NCBI GenBank assembly: GCA_041674745.1
Contig: JBAYVD010000017.1
Location: 1 to 64,000, forward strand
Direction of reading: 5' to 3'
Origin: UBA2040 sp041674745
Lineage (GTDB): Bacteria > Bacteroidota > Bacteroidia > Flavobacteriales_D > Crocinitomicaceae
DNA: 64,000 nucleotides
The notes beneath the pieces are model-generated. The model did no database searches. It was not told the origin of the DNA and was given only the letters and a program-made list of their open reading frames with translations. Of the stretch, positions 34,523 to 43,859 are shown one piece after another (position 1 is the stretch's first letter; each line of letters opens with the position of its first letter). Position numbers and translations under genes: made by a program.

Positions 34523-37500
34523 TTATTTCTCATTTCTAAGAATGGTTACTGCTCCTTTTAATACTTGATCGGTTGATGTAAATTGTACGAGATAGTAATA
34601 CGTTGCATCGGGTAATTTTTTTCCGTTGAACGTTCCATCCCACGTGTTGTCGTAATTTGCATTTTCATACACCACTTGTCCTTCACGATTGATAACATTG
34701 ACAGATGTATTTGGGAACAAACTCAAATTAGGAATTTCCCATGTATCATTGAACCCGTCTCCATTCGGAGAGAACAAATTCGGGATAAACAATTCAATAT
34801 CCGTATTCACCGTAATGGTTACCGGTAAGGTTCCTATACAGCCATAATTATCAACTGCCGAAACAGTGTAAGTCGTCGTTACAGATGGTGTAGCAACCGG
34901 GTTGAAGATGATCGCATTTGAAATGGTTTCTGCTGGAGCCCAAACATAACTTTGAATGTTGTCACCAACAGCAAACAAATCAACATTTTGTCCGAGATTG
35001 ATTGTGGTATCCGGTCCTGCAATAAAATTGCTGATGCCTCCTGAAACCGTAATGTACCCGACAGCTAATGACGTTCCACAAGGCCCGCTAAACTGCATGG
35101 TGTAATAGTACGAACCAGAATCCGTTGGGGTACCCGTTATCGCTAACAAATTTGGGGTACCAGGAATGTAAGTCGCTGTTACGCCTGGTGGAAGATCCAT
35201 CACAGTAATCGGTCCGCCAACTTCGTACACAATAGAATCTAAAGATGTGTTGATACAAATTAATTGGTCATTTGAATATGGCGCAGACACTAGTGATATC
35301 ATGGATGTTTGAACATCTATACTTCCTATTATTGTGTCATTCGGACAAAAACCGCCAGACACAACAATATTGTAAAAATAAGTCCCTGTTGAACCCGGAG
35401 TACCGGTAATAGTCAATGTGTCGCCCGTCATAACCGCTGTGATACCCAAAGGCAAATTCGTTACAACTGCCGTATCGGCTCCTAGGGACAAAACATATTG
35501 GATTGTATCAATGGTCGTTGCACCATTACACAAGACTTGATTATCTGTTCCTACTGGTGAAATTAATTGAACCCCCGACGAATCATCAATGGTTATCATT
35601 CCGTAAGCTGTATCTGCAACACAGGCTCCACCAATAGTAACGATGGAATAATTGTACACACCTGGCGAAGTCGCCGAACCAGAAATAACTGCTGAATCAG
35701 ATAGTATTGTCACATTCAAACCTGCCGGCAAGTTAATGGCAAACGCACTTACTGCACTTCCGCTCAATATATAAACAATGCTGTCTATTTCTGAGTTGAG
35801 ACAAAGATGCTGGGTGTCAGACAACGGAGCCGATAACATAGTAATAACCGGGAAGGTATCAATGACAATTTCACCGAATGCTGTTGCTGGTCCACAAGCT
35901 GAACCCGTGGTTGAAACAGAAAAAGGGAAAGTACCTATGTCCGTAGATGAACCTGAAATCGTCAGCACGCCAAAATTGTAAACACCATTGATTCCCGTGG
36001 GCAAACCGGTAACAAAACCACCTGTCGCACTTCCCCCTATCGTATATTCAATGTCAATAATACTTGACCCTGTACACACCGTTTGATAACCGGTACCTGG
36101 TGCAGAAGTTAAATTAATTGTTGGGCCTGCTTCTACTGTAATGGTTCCACTTGCGGTAGCGGAACCACAAAAACCACCTGTCGTTGTAATAGTATAAGCT
36201 ACCGTCCCTATCACAGACGATGAACCAGAGATAGTGAAAAATCCTGGGGTATATACTCCGAATATTCCTGCTGGCAAAGTATCAACTGTTGCTCCGGTAA
36301 TTGATACCCCAAGCGAATAAACAATATCCAAAATCATATTTCCTTGACAAGCTATTTGATTGTCAGTTCCTGGTCCTGAAATCAATTGAATATCTGGCTC
36401 AACATAGATGGTTCCATTCAACGTTGCTGGCGGACAAACACCCCCTGATGCAGTAACCGTGAAAGGATAAGTTCCCGTTATAATTGGCGAACCAGTTATC
36501 GTAACTACACCTGCTGAAAAAGTATAGTTTACACCTGCTGGCAAACCTGAAACAGATCCTGTGGTTGCGGTCCCGCCTATTGTAAATACCGTTGTGTCTA
36601 TTGCTGTATTAACACACACAATTTGTGAACTACTTCCGGCTGTTAGTGTAATCGCTGGAGATGTCTCAACCGTAATGATTCCATTAACCGTTGTTGGAAG
36701 ACAAGGATTCAAAGCAGATACAAAGCTATAATTGAAAACACCCGATGTAACCGGTAATCCAGTAATTGAAACGGTTCCTCCTGTAGAATTGGTTATAAAC
36801 GTACCAATTACACCTGTGGGTAAACCCGAGAATGTTGCGCCCGAAGCGCCTGGCAAATCATAGGTAATATCCACCAATGAGTCTCCTAAACAAATTATTT
36901 GAGCATCCGTTCCCGCACTAGAAGATAAGGTGGGGAAAATGGCGGTTGTTACCTCAATAACGCCCGTAATGGATACTGGCGGACAAACTCCTCCAGAAGT
37001 TGTTACGGTATAAGTATATGACCCAGCAGTCGTTGGTGTTCCTGATATTGTAACGATTCCTGCTGAAAACGTAAAGCTTACACCTGCAGGTAGTCCTGAA
37101 ACTGTTGCCGAAGTTGCCGACCCACCAATCGTGTATTCTATCGGCGTTATGGCATTGTTATCACAAACCGTCTGAGAGTTGCTACCCGATGTTAAATTAA
37201 TCGTTGGTGTTAATTCAACTGTAATCGTGCCATTTACGGTTATTGGCAAACAAGATGTTAACGTTGTGGTGAAGCTATAGTTGTATATTCCTGATGCCGT
37301 CGGAGTTCCTGCAATTGTAACCACAGAACCCGTAGCATTTGCAACTACAGAGCCTACTACCCCAGCTGGCAAACCAGAAAAAGTTGCCCCTGAAGCTTCC
37401 GTAACATCATAGGTTATGTTCACAATGGTTCCACCCAAACAAATCGTTTGATTATCCGTTCCAACACTTGATGTAAGCACAGCGGTTGCTGGAGGCGAAA

Positions 37501-38353
37501 CATCCAAGACTCCGCTGAGTGATGCCGGAGGACAGGCTCCACCTAACGTGCTAACCGTAAACGGAAAAGACCCAGACACGGTTGGTGTTCCTGATATAGT
37601 TAAAACACCGCCTACAAAGGAAAAACTAACACCTGCCGGAAGACCCGTAGCCGTCGCGGAGGTGGCAGATCCACCAATCGTATATTGAATAGGAGCGATC
37701 GCGGTATTAATACAAACAATCTGTGAAGCTTGTCCTGAAGTTAAACTAATTGTCGGAGGTGCATCTACAGTAATGGTCCCATTCACTGTAATGGGTGCAC
37801 ACGAATTTACAGAGTTCGTCGTAAAACTATAATTGTATACTCCCACTGCCGATGGTGTTCCCGCAATTGTAATGACCGCGCCATCTGCGTTTGGAACATG
37901 GGAGCCACTTACACCAATTGGTAAACCAGTAAAAGTAGCATTTGACGCTCCAGCCAAGGTATAGGTAATATCTACAAGCGGACTACCCACGCACAATGCC
38001 TGATTGTCAGTTCCCAAACCTGATGTTAAAGTAGCTGTTGCCGCAGGAAGTACCGTTATATAACCCAGTTTTACTTCCGTATCACTGGAGAGGGGTCCTG
38101 AAGATGCGGTTAAAATAACGGTAAATACGCCTGCAGTTGGATACGTAATTAACGGATCTACCGTAGTCGAATTTTGGTTAGAGCCACCATCCAAAAAAGT
38201 CCAATTGTAGCTTCCTGCTCCTGTAGACAAATTCTCAAACTGCACGGATCCACCAACACAAATGGTCGTTGTAGATGCCGAAAAGTCTGCAACTTGTGAA
38301 ATTGCCGGAAAAGCCGAGATTATGAAAATGAAAAGTAGTTTTATTGATCTCAT
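34523..38353 (-). CDS. Repeat adhesin with T9SS type B sorting domain
   Basis: A 1276-residue secreted protein. After the signal peptide (MRSIKLLFIFIISAFPAISQ) comes a PKD-like domain (about 22-100, VADFSASTTTICVGG). Eleven tandem Ig-like units of about 90 residues follow (109-1106); each carries a C, a GLPAGV-type turn, an I(S/T)GTP segment and a second C. A further PKD-like unit follows, then the gliding motility-associated C-terminal (CHU_C, type B) domain (LFIPNLFSPNGDGFNDTW, GTFNGKKLPDATYYYLV). It should be exported by T9SS and kept at the surface; its ligand is unknown. The gene is directly followed by its PorP/SprF partner, the SprB-SprF arrangement. Confidence 0.88.
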   Translation of the reverse strand: MRSIKLLFIFIISAFPAISQVADFSASTTTICVGGSVQFENLSTGAGSYNWTFLDGGSNQNSTTVDPLITYPTAGVFTVILTASSGPLSSDTEVKLGYITVLPAATATLTSGLGTDNQALCVGSPLVDITYTLAGASNATFTGLPIGVSGSHVPNADGAVITIAGTPSAVGVYNYSFTTNSVNSCAPITVNGTITVDAPPTISLTSGQASQIVCINTAIAPIQYTIGGSATSATATGLPAGVSFSFVGGVLTISGTPTVSGSFPFTVSTLGGACPPASLSGVLDVSPPATAVLTSSVGTDNQTICLGGTIVNITYDVTEASGATFSGLPAGVVGSVVANATGSVVTIAGTPTASGIYNYSFTTTLTSCLPITVNGTITVELTPTINLTSGSNSQTVCDNNAITPIEYTIGGSATSATVSGLPAGVSFTFSAGIVTISGTPTTAGSYTYTVTTSGGVCPPVSITGVIEVTTAIFPTLSSSAGTDAQIICLGDSLVDITYDLPGASGATFSGLPTGVIGTFITNSTGGTVSITGLPVTSGVFNYSFVSALNPCLPTTVNGIITVETSPAITLTAGSSSQIVCVNTAIDTTVFTIGGTATTGSVSGLPAGVNYTFSAGVVTITGSPIITGTYPFTVTASGGVCPPATLNGTIYVEPDIQLISGPGTDNQIACQGNMILDIVYSLGVSITGATVDTLPAGIFGVYTPGFFTISGSSSVIGTVAYTITTTGGFCGSATASGTITVEAGPTINLTSAPGTGYQTVCTGSSIIDIEYTIGGSATGGFVTGLPTGINGVYNFGVLTISGSSTDIGTFPFSVSTTGSACGPATAFGEIVIDTFPVITMLSAPLSDTQHLCLNSEIDSIVYILSGSAVSAFAINLPAGLNVTILSDSAVISGSATSPGVYNYSIVTIGGACVADTAYGMITIDDSSGVQLISPVGTDNQVLCNGATTIDTIQYVLSLGADTAVVTNLPLGITAVMTGDTLTITGTPGSTGTYFYNIVVSGGFCPNDTIIGSIDVQTSMISLVSAPYSNDQLICINTSLDSIVYEVGGPITVMDLPPGVTATYIPGTPNLLAITGTPTDSGSYYYTMQFSGPCGTSLAVGYITVSGGISNFIAGPDTTINLGQNVDLFAVGDNIQSYVWAPAETISNAIIFNPVATPSVTTTYTVSAVDNYGCIGTLPVTITVNTDIELFIPNLFSPNGDGFNDTWEIPNLSLFPNTSVNVINREGQVVYENANYDNTWDGTFNGKKLPDATYYYLVQFTSTDQVLKGAVTILRNEK
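35036..38029 (-). repeat. Eleven tandem coding repeats in adhesin
   Basis: Eleven units of about 270 bp encode Ig-like domains. The first six alternate two subtypes (A, B, A, B, A, B); units 7-11 are diverged B-like. This shows past duplication of a two-domain block. Confidence 0.8.
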
Positions 38354-38525
38354 AAAATGTGTTTACAAAATTTATATAGACAAAACTAAACTTTAAAAAT
38401 CAAAGCTTAAAAGGATGAAACTTTTTCAATAAACCCTTTAAATCTTGTCCATCAAAGTGTAATACGTCTGATTGTTTAAAAAGGTTGCGCTTTTGTTAAT
38501 AATTGTTTAATCTAGATTAATTGGG

Positions 38526-39893
38526 TCACTTCCCAATACAAAACTTAGCAAAAATATTCGCGAGCAAGTCATCTTCGGAAATTTGGCCGGTGATGGTGCC
38601 GAGGTGGTACATGGCTTGGCGCAAATCTAGGGCAACAAAATCGCCGGTGACGTTGGTTTCCAAAGCATATTTTGCTTTTTCGAGGTCGGCTTGGGTGCGC
38701 AGCAAAGCGTCGTAGTGGCGCACGTTGGATACAATGGTTTCGTTGGCTATGTCAAAATCAGCAACCACGGTTTCCACCAAAGTTTCTTTCATGGCTTCTA
38801 TGCCAAAACCAAATTTTGCACTGACAGAAACTATTGGAAATTCGCAGTTTTCAATGGTTTTTTCCGATAAATCAGCTTTATTGGCCACCAATACAATTTT
38901 TTTGTCGGGGTGCGTAGCGCGAATTTCTTTGGCCCATTCGTAAACGTCTTGCAAATTGTTTTCGATGGAACTATCTGCCAAACAAAGCACAATACTCGCT
39001 TGCACTATTTTTGCTTTTGACCGTTCGATGCCCAACGCTTCAATTGTTTCGGCACCTTCCCGAATGCCCGCGGTATCAATCAATCGAAATTGGATGCCGT
39101 CAATGTTCAATTGTTCTTCGATCACATCTCGCGTGGTTCCAGCAATGTCGCTTACGATGGCTCTGTCTTCGCCCAACAATTGATTCAGCAACGTACTTTT
39201 GCCCGTATTGGGTGCGCCAACGATGGCAACAGGAACTCCGTTTTTGATGGCATTGCCCAATTCAAAAGATTTGGCCAATCGCTGAATGTAGAGCAACACT
39301 TCGGACACGAGCAAATTCAGTTCTTTTCGGTCGGCAAATTCCACATCTTCTTCCGCAAAATCAAGTTCCAATTCGACTAAAGAGGCAAAATGAATTAATT
39401 TTTCGCGCAGTTCTTTCAATTCTGTTGAAAATCCTCCTTTCAATTGTTTCAATGCAATATTGTGTGCATTTCTCGATTCCGAAGCAATCAAATCGGCAAC
39501 AGCTTCCGCTTGGGAAAGATCCATTTTTCCGTTGGCAAAAGCTCGCATGGTAAATTCCCCTGGATGCGCCAATCGAGCACCAGCGTTCAATAACGTTTCA
39601 AGAATTTTCTTTTGGATAAAAGGAGAAGCATGGCAAGAAATTTCTACACTTTCTTCTCCCGTAAAACTTTTTCCGTGGTCAAAAACAGTCACCAAAACCT
39701 CATCAACGATATCACCATTTTCCGCATGGAAATTTCCGAAATGACAGGTGTGAGAAGGCTTATCACCGATGGATTTTGAAAAACAGCGTTGCACGATGGC
39801 TTTGGCATGTGAGCCAGAGAGCCGAATCATGGCAATTGCTCCTACACCGTTTGGTGTTGCCAAGGCACAAATCGTATCGTTGGTATTGTTCAT
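38526..39893 (-). CDS. mnmE: tRNA-modification GTPase MnmE
   Basis: A 455-residue GTPase that, with MnmG (gene at 56560-58431), adds the cmnm5 group to U34 of certain tRNAs. The N-terminal formyl-THF-binding domain (about 1-118) is followed by a helical domain. The GTPase domain has G1 GAPNTGKST (226-234), then DTAGIRE and NKADLS. The C-terminal CIGK carries the essential Cys. ATG 39893 lies 6 nt from a TAnnTTTG box, so the mRNA is predicted to be leaderless. An upstream in-frame ATG at 39950 would add an unlikely extension. Confidence 0.96.
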   Translation of the reverse strand: MNNTNDTICALATPNGVGAIAMIRLSGSHAKAIVQRCFSKSIGDKPSHTCHFGNFHAENGDIVDEVLVTVFDHGKSFTGEESVEISCHASPFIQKKILETLLNAGARLAHPGEFTMRAFANGKMDLSQAEAVADLIASESRNAHNIALKQLKGGFSTELKELREKLIHFASLVELELDFAEEDVEFADRKELNLLVSEVLLYIQRLAKSFELGNAIKNGVPVAIVGAPNTGKSTLLNQLLGEDRAIVSDIAGTTRDVIEEQLNIDGIQFRLIDTAGIREGAETIEALGIERSKAKIVQASIVLCLADSSIENNLQDVYEWAKEIRATHPDKKIVLVANKADLSEKTIENCEFPIVSVSAKFGFGIEAMKETLVETVVADFDIANETIVSNVRHYDALLRTQADLEKAKYALETNVTGDFVALDLRQAMYHLGTITGQISEDDLLANIFAKFCIGK

Positions 39894-39899
39894 TGGGTG

Positions 39900-39907
39900 C
39901 AAAGGTA
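39900..39907 (-). promoter_or_regulatory. -7 box TACCTTTG, mnmE
   Basis: An exact TAnnTTTG match on the minus strand, 6 nt from the start codon. Confidence 0.55.
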
Positions 39908-39965
39908 AAACAAGAAAAGGACGAAACCAGTGATTTCGTCCTTTTCCCAATCAATAAATTCTTTT

Positions 39966-41288
39966 CTAGAATTTAATCTGCATTCGAACGGTTAATACAT
40001 CGTCTTTCAAATCGCGTGCGTAACCAGAGATTCCATTGGTCGATTCATTTGAAACCATGTTGTAATATACCATAAACTTCAAATTTTCATTGAGGTAACA
40101 ATTGTATCCCAAACCAATCATGGTATATTTTAACTCGGCTTTGGTCAAAGCATTCAACGCAACTACATCCGACCCTTGGAAATTTGTATTGGGATCATAC
40201 CATTCGTATTTCAACGCCAATTCATGTTTCGATTTTCCAATACGCTGTATCAAATACGCATATCCACCGTCAAAATTACGAATGTACGTTTCCATTTTTG
40301 AAGGCAAAGTAGAAGGACTTTTTGATTCGTCAACAACTCCTGCCTGCTGTCCTGTAATATATTCACCTCGCAACGTGGTAGTACCCAAAACAGATTTGAA
40401 ACTAAACTGTAGGTCGCCACCAAAATAAATTCTTGGTGCTTTTTTGTTTTTAAACGTAGTACCATTCGTGGTATCCTTCATTTGCCATGAAATTGCACCC
40501 AATGAATCTGTTTGAAACGAGCTGTAAACTCGATTGTTTTGGTAAACGAAGCCACCGTTGTAGTGCGAAACACCAACACCAAAAGAAACTTTATCATCTT
40601 TCCAACTACGTTTGTAATGGGCTCTTCCCATAAAATCTTTGAATGAATCGAAATCTACCACACCTGCACCATTCAAGCTAGTTGTACCTGGCACGGCAAT
40701 TCCCGTTCCATTGTAAAAACCACCATCCACTTTTAAGCCGTATAATTTTTTTCCTTTGATTGGTTGAAAAGTAAGCATGGCGCCCAAATCTCTTTCGTTG
40801 GGCAACAGCATTTGCGTAAATCTTGACCTTTCTGGAGTTTCACGATCAACGGATGATTGCTGAATTTCAAACCCAAATGGACGGTTCATAACCCCAGCTG
40901 TCAACGACAAGGATTTTGTCCAAGGATCGGTTAGTTTTGCATATAAATCTACGAGATTCACTCCGCGTTCTGAAGCATTTACTTGCAAAACATATTGAGC
41001 TATTCCTTTTGTGTAGACAAATTTAACCCGTCCACGGCGAATCATAAATCTATTGTTTGAATTGGCTAAAAAATCGCCTCCGTCGTATGTTTTCGCTCCT
41101 TTCGTATCCGTCCATTGATATTGTGCTTGAATCCAACCTGAAATTTTCAAATTTTTCGAAGCTTCCACATCTTTTACCAGATGATTCACTGTATTTTTCA
41201 AGGAATCCAATGCTGAATTTTGACCTAAAACTGTTGCAGCAAAGCCAAACAATCCAAAGAATAATACAAGAGATAATTTTCTTACCAT
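39966..41288 (-). CDS. Phosphate-selective porin (OprO/OprP-like)
   Basis: A 440-residue outer-membrane porin. Its signal peptide ends ATVLGQ and a short coiled segment follows. The barrel is of the OprO/P type (KISGWIQAQYQW, RFMIRRGRVKFVYTKG, NRPFGFEIQQSS, FYNGTGIAV, and a C-terminal aromatic strand ending RMQIKF). Its gene diverges from a DUF47 and Pit pair across 257 bp, so phosphate uptake is the likely purpose; in other bacteria such porins are PhoB-regulated. The 11-bp repeat array upstream supports that. Confidence 0.85.
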   Translation of the reverse strand: MVRKLSLVLFFGLFGFAATVLGQNSALDSLKNTVNHLVKDVEASKNLKISGWIQAQYQWTDTKGAKTYDGGDFLANSNNRFMIRRGRVKFVYTKGIAQYVLQVNASERGVNLVDLYAKLTDPWTKSLSLTAGVMNRPFGFEIQQSSVDRETPERSRFTQMLLPNERDLGAMLTFQPIKGKKLYGLKVDGGFYNGTGIAVPGTTSLNGAGVVDFDSFKDFMGRAHYKRSWKDDKVSFGVGVSHYNGGFVYQNNRVYSSFQTDSLGAISWQMKDTTNGTTFKNKKAPRIYFGGDLQFSFKSVLGTTTLRGEYITGQQAGVVDESKSPSTLPSKMETYIRNFDGGYAYLIQRIGKSKHELALKYEWYDPNTNFQGSDVVALNALTKAELKYTMIGLGYNCYLNENLKFMVYYNMVSNESTNGISGYARDLKDDVLTVRMQIKF

Positions 41289-41313
41289 TTTTTTGCGTTT
41301 AAAATTTTTCGGG

Positions 41314-41321
41314 CAAAACTA
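41314..41321 (-). promoter_or_regulatory. -7 box TAGTTTTG, phosphate porin
   Basis: An exact TAnnTTTG match on the minus strand, 25 nt before the start. The putative Pho-box array begins 5 bp upstream of it, over the -33 region. Confidence 0.55.
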
Positions 41322-41326
41322 CTTCA

Positions 41327-41412
41327 TTAACATTCAATTAATATTCGGTTTACAACAATTTAAAAATACCTTAACGTAGATAACATTTGGTTAACATTGG
41401 CTTCACAAAAAG
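41327..41412. promoter_or_regulatory. Putative Pho-box array (11-bp repeats)
   Basis: Direct repeats start at 41327, 41338, 41349, 41360, 41371, 41391 and 41402: TTAACATTCAA, TTAATATTCGG, TTTACAACAAT, TTAAAAATACC, TTAACGTAGAT, then a 9-bp unit, TTAACATTGGC and TTCACAAAAAG. The period is 11 bp, one helical turn, as for PhoB/PhoP-type OmpR-family regulators (B. subtilis PhoP half-site TTAACA). The array lies upstream of the porin promoter and shared with the Pit operon. Confidence 0.6.
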
Positions 41413-41518
41413 GCATGTTTCGCACAATAATCATTTTGAAAAGCGCATCCTTCTTTCTATCCAATATTACCTTTACGTTAACATTCATGCAATTGCATAC
41501 CAGCAATGACCAAAACTC

Positions 41519-41526
41519 TAACTTTG
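41519..41526 (+). promoter_or_regulatory. -7 box TAACTTTG, DUF47-pit operon
   Basis: An exact TAnnTTTG match 19 nt before the start. A palindrome ATGCAATTGCAT (41487-41498) and a TTAACATT copy (41478-41485) lie upstream. Confidence 0.5.
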
Positions 41527-41545
41527 CCAAAAAAATAGAACAATC

Positions 41546-42193
41546 ATGGCGTCTGGAATCTTAAAATTCTTTTTACCGAAAGACAAAGTCTTTTACACAT
41601 TATTTGAAAATGCAAGTGCCAACTTGGAGAAAATTGCCAAAAAATTGGTGCAAGTAGTAAATGAATCTGATTTTGATAAACGAGCAGTCATTATCAAAGA
41701 AATGGAAGATTTGGAGCATCAAAATGACCAAATCACACATGAAATTTTCGTGGAATTGGGAAGAAATTTCATTACTCCATTTGATAGAGAAGACATTCAC
41801 AGTTTGGCAACAGCTTTAGATGATATCGCAGATTATATTTATTCAGCGGGAAAGAAAATCAATTTCTACCACATTGATCCAACCAAAGATAGCGGTGTTC
41901 AAAAAACAGCTGACATGATTGAATTGGCCGTTTTAGCTGTTAATCAAGCCGTAGTTGAATTGAGAAACTTGAAAAACACACAAAAAATTGTGGAATGTGT
42001 TATCAAAATCAATTCCATAGAAAACAGTGCGGATGACATTTTTGATTTGAATATCGAAAAATTGTTTGCTTCGGATGTGGATGCAAAACACTTGATTAAA
42101 ATGCGTGAATTGTACAAAGTTTTGGAAACCGTTACAGACAAATGCGAAGATGCAGGCAATGTAATCGAATCCATCGTTGTGAAATACGCATAA
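41546..42193 (+). CDS. DUF47 Pit accessory protein (PhoU-like)
   Basis: A 215-residue all-helical cytoplasmic protein of the DUF47 (Pit accessory, PhoU-like) family. Family traits are FFLPKDKVFYTLF near the start, FITPFDREDIHSLATALDDI in the middle (metal-binding acidic residues), and the terminal VTDKCEDAGNVIESIVVKYA. DUF47 genes almost always precede pit and are thought to modulate the transporter. It is followed after 27 bp by pit. It lies opposite the porin. Confidence 0.92.
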   Translation: MASGILKFFLPKDKVFYTLFENASANLEKIAKKLVQVVNESDFDKRAVIIKEMEDLEHQNDQITHEIFVELGRNFITPFDREDIHSLATALDDIADYIYSAGKKINFYHIDPTKDSGVQKTADMIELAVLAVNQAVVELRNLKNTQKIVECVIKINSIENSADDIFDLNIEKLFASDVDAKHLIKMRELYKVLETVTDKCEDAGNVIESIVVKYA

Positions 42194-42220
42194 TTCTTTC
42201 AAACCAAAAAAACAGTAAAT

Positions 42221-43804
42221 ATGTTTACTTTATTAATAGTCGTAATTGTAATTGCGCTTTTGTTCGACTTGGTAAATGGTTTTCACGATGCGGCAAACTC
42301 AATTGCTACGGTAGTTTCTACCAAAGTGCTTACCCCTTTTCAAGCAGTCGTTTGGGCGGCGGCATTCAACATCGTTGCCTTCTGGGTATTCGACATGAGT
42401 GTGGGAAATACTGTGGCCAAAACAGTTGACAACAATGCTATCGATTTGTGGGTAATTCTTGCCGGACTTTTGGCAGCAACCACCTGGAATTTGATAACCT
42501 GGAGATTGGGAATTCCTTCGTCTTCTTCGCACACCTTGATTGGTGGTTTTGCCGGTGCAGCCGTTGCGCACGCAGGTTTTGATGTTATCGCAGGAGGAGA
42601 AATTATCAAAGTAGTTTTGTTCATCTTTTTAGCACCCATTATTGGTGGTGTAATTGCTTTCCTTATTGCGCTCATTACCATTAGTCGTCGACCTGTTATT
42701 AAGTTTTTATTGATTTTGGCAAGTACATTTGGCTTGTATTTATTGATGAACTACATGGTGGAATACATGGATATGAAACCAATTATGATGTGGATTGTCA
42801 TGATCATGATGTTGATTTTCGTTTTAGCCATGTTGTATTATGGAGCGGTTCATTACAAAAGACAAACTGCCCTGAAAGAATCCAACATGTACAAACGTTT
42901 GCAATTACTTTCGTCGGCAGCCTTTTCTTTGGGACACGGTGGAGCCGATTCTCAAAAAGTAATGGGTATTATTTGTGCCGCTTTGATGGTGTATGGAAAC
43001 ATGCAACGCGACAACAATGCCGAAGACAAAATTGATAAAAACTTCCGCATTTCTGAAGTAATGCAAATCGAACACAAAAACGAAGAAGGGAAAAAAGTAA
43101 AATACAAACCTACTTTTGCTAAAATTGATAGTTTGGTTGTATACGAAGAAGGTGACAATATCATCAATGCTGCAAATCAAGAAATTATTTTTGCAGAAGA
43201 AAAAGTCTCATCAAAATATGCATCCTTTGCTGCTAAAAATAATTTCGGCAAGGTAGATGAAGCGTTGGAACATTTGCACATTTACACCCGTGGTGATGAC
43301 ATTTATGATGCCGCAACAAAAGAATTGGTTTTCAAAGACAAAGAATTGAACCCAAGCTATTCGAATGCAGGAATTTTTGCGAACTATATTGGTGAAGATT
43401 CTGCCCTTTTGGATGGGTTTAAGATCAAAACAAAAGTGAAATCGGAAACCATGCCGTTTTGGATTGCCTTTGGATGTTATTTCATGATTGGTATCGGAAC
43501 ACTATTTGGTGGTTGGAAAATTGTGAAAACAATGGGAACTAAAATTACCAAAGTAACACCGTTGGAAGGTGTTTGTGCTGAAACGGCTGGAGCTTTGACT
43601 TTGTTTACCGTAAGTCAAATGGGAATTCCTGTTTCTACAACCCATACAATTACTGGTTCCATCATTGGGGTTGGTGCAACAAAACGTTTGAGTGCAGTGC
43701 GTTGGGGAGTAACCATCAACTTGCTTTGGGCATGGATTCTTACCATTCCTGTTAGTGGTTTGTTAGCCGCATTGATTTACTACGCCATTCTTTTGGTGAA
43801 ATAA
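42221..43804 (+). CDS. pit: Low-affinity inorganic phosphate transporter
   Basis: A 527-residue cation-coupled phosphate permease of the PiT family. Both signature repeats are present: DLVNGFHDAANSIATVVSTKV near the N-terminus and FTVSQMGIPVSTTHTITGSI near the C-terminus. About ten membrane segments are visible in two blocks. A soluble insert of about 150 residues (about 265-415) separates them, carrying two similar motifs (VVYEEGDNIINAANQEIIF and IYTRGDDIYDAATKELVF). A plausible regulatory domain; its role is unknown. Operon with DUF47, terminator after. Confidence 0.93.
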   Translation: MFTLLIVVIVIALLFDLVNGFHDAANSIATVVSTKVLTPFQAVVWAAAFNIVAFWVFDMSVGNTVAKTVDNNAIDLWVILAGLLAATTWNLITWRLGIPSSSSHTLIGGFAGAAVAHAGFDVIAGGEIIKVVLFIFLAPIIGGVIAFLIALITISRRPVIKFLLILASTFGLYLLMNYMVEYMDMKPIMMWIVMIMMLIFVLAMLYYGAVHYKRQTALKESNMYKRLQLLSSAAFSLGHGGADSQKVMGIICAALMVYGNMQRDNNAEDKIDKNFRISEVMQIEHKNEEGKKVKYKPTFAKIDSLVVYEEGDNIINAANQEIIFAEEKVSSKYASFAAKNNFGKVDEALEHLHIYTRGDDIYDAATKELVFKDKELNPSYSNAGIFANYIGEDSALLDGFKIKTKVKSETMPFWIAFGCYFMIGIGTLFGGWKIVKTMGTKITKVTPLEGVCAETAGALTLFTVSQMGIPVSTTHTITGSIIGVGATKRLSAVRWGVTINLLWAWILTIPVSGLLAALIYYAILLVK

Positions 43805-43821
43805 TAAACTCTTTTAAAAGT

Positions 43822-43857
43822 AAAAACGGCGTTGAGAAATCTTCGTCGTTTTTTTGG
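43822..43857 (+). terminator. Terminator after pit
   Basis: AACGGCG/CGTCGTT (one G-U pair) followed by T residues, between convergent pit and tadA. Confidence 0.65.
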
Positions 43858-43859
43858 TT

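Noticed and set aside
35036..38029. CRISPR array or transposon array in the adhesin
   Set aside because: The repeats are coding, about 270 bp long and divergent, with no short identical repeats or spacers.
38725..39380. Plus-strand open frames inside mnmE
   Set aside because: Antisense shadows of a strongly conserved gene with no domain of their own.
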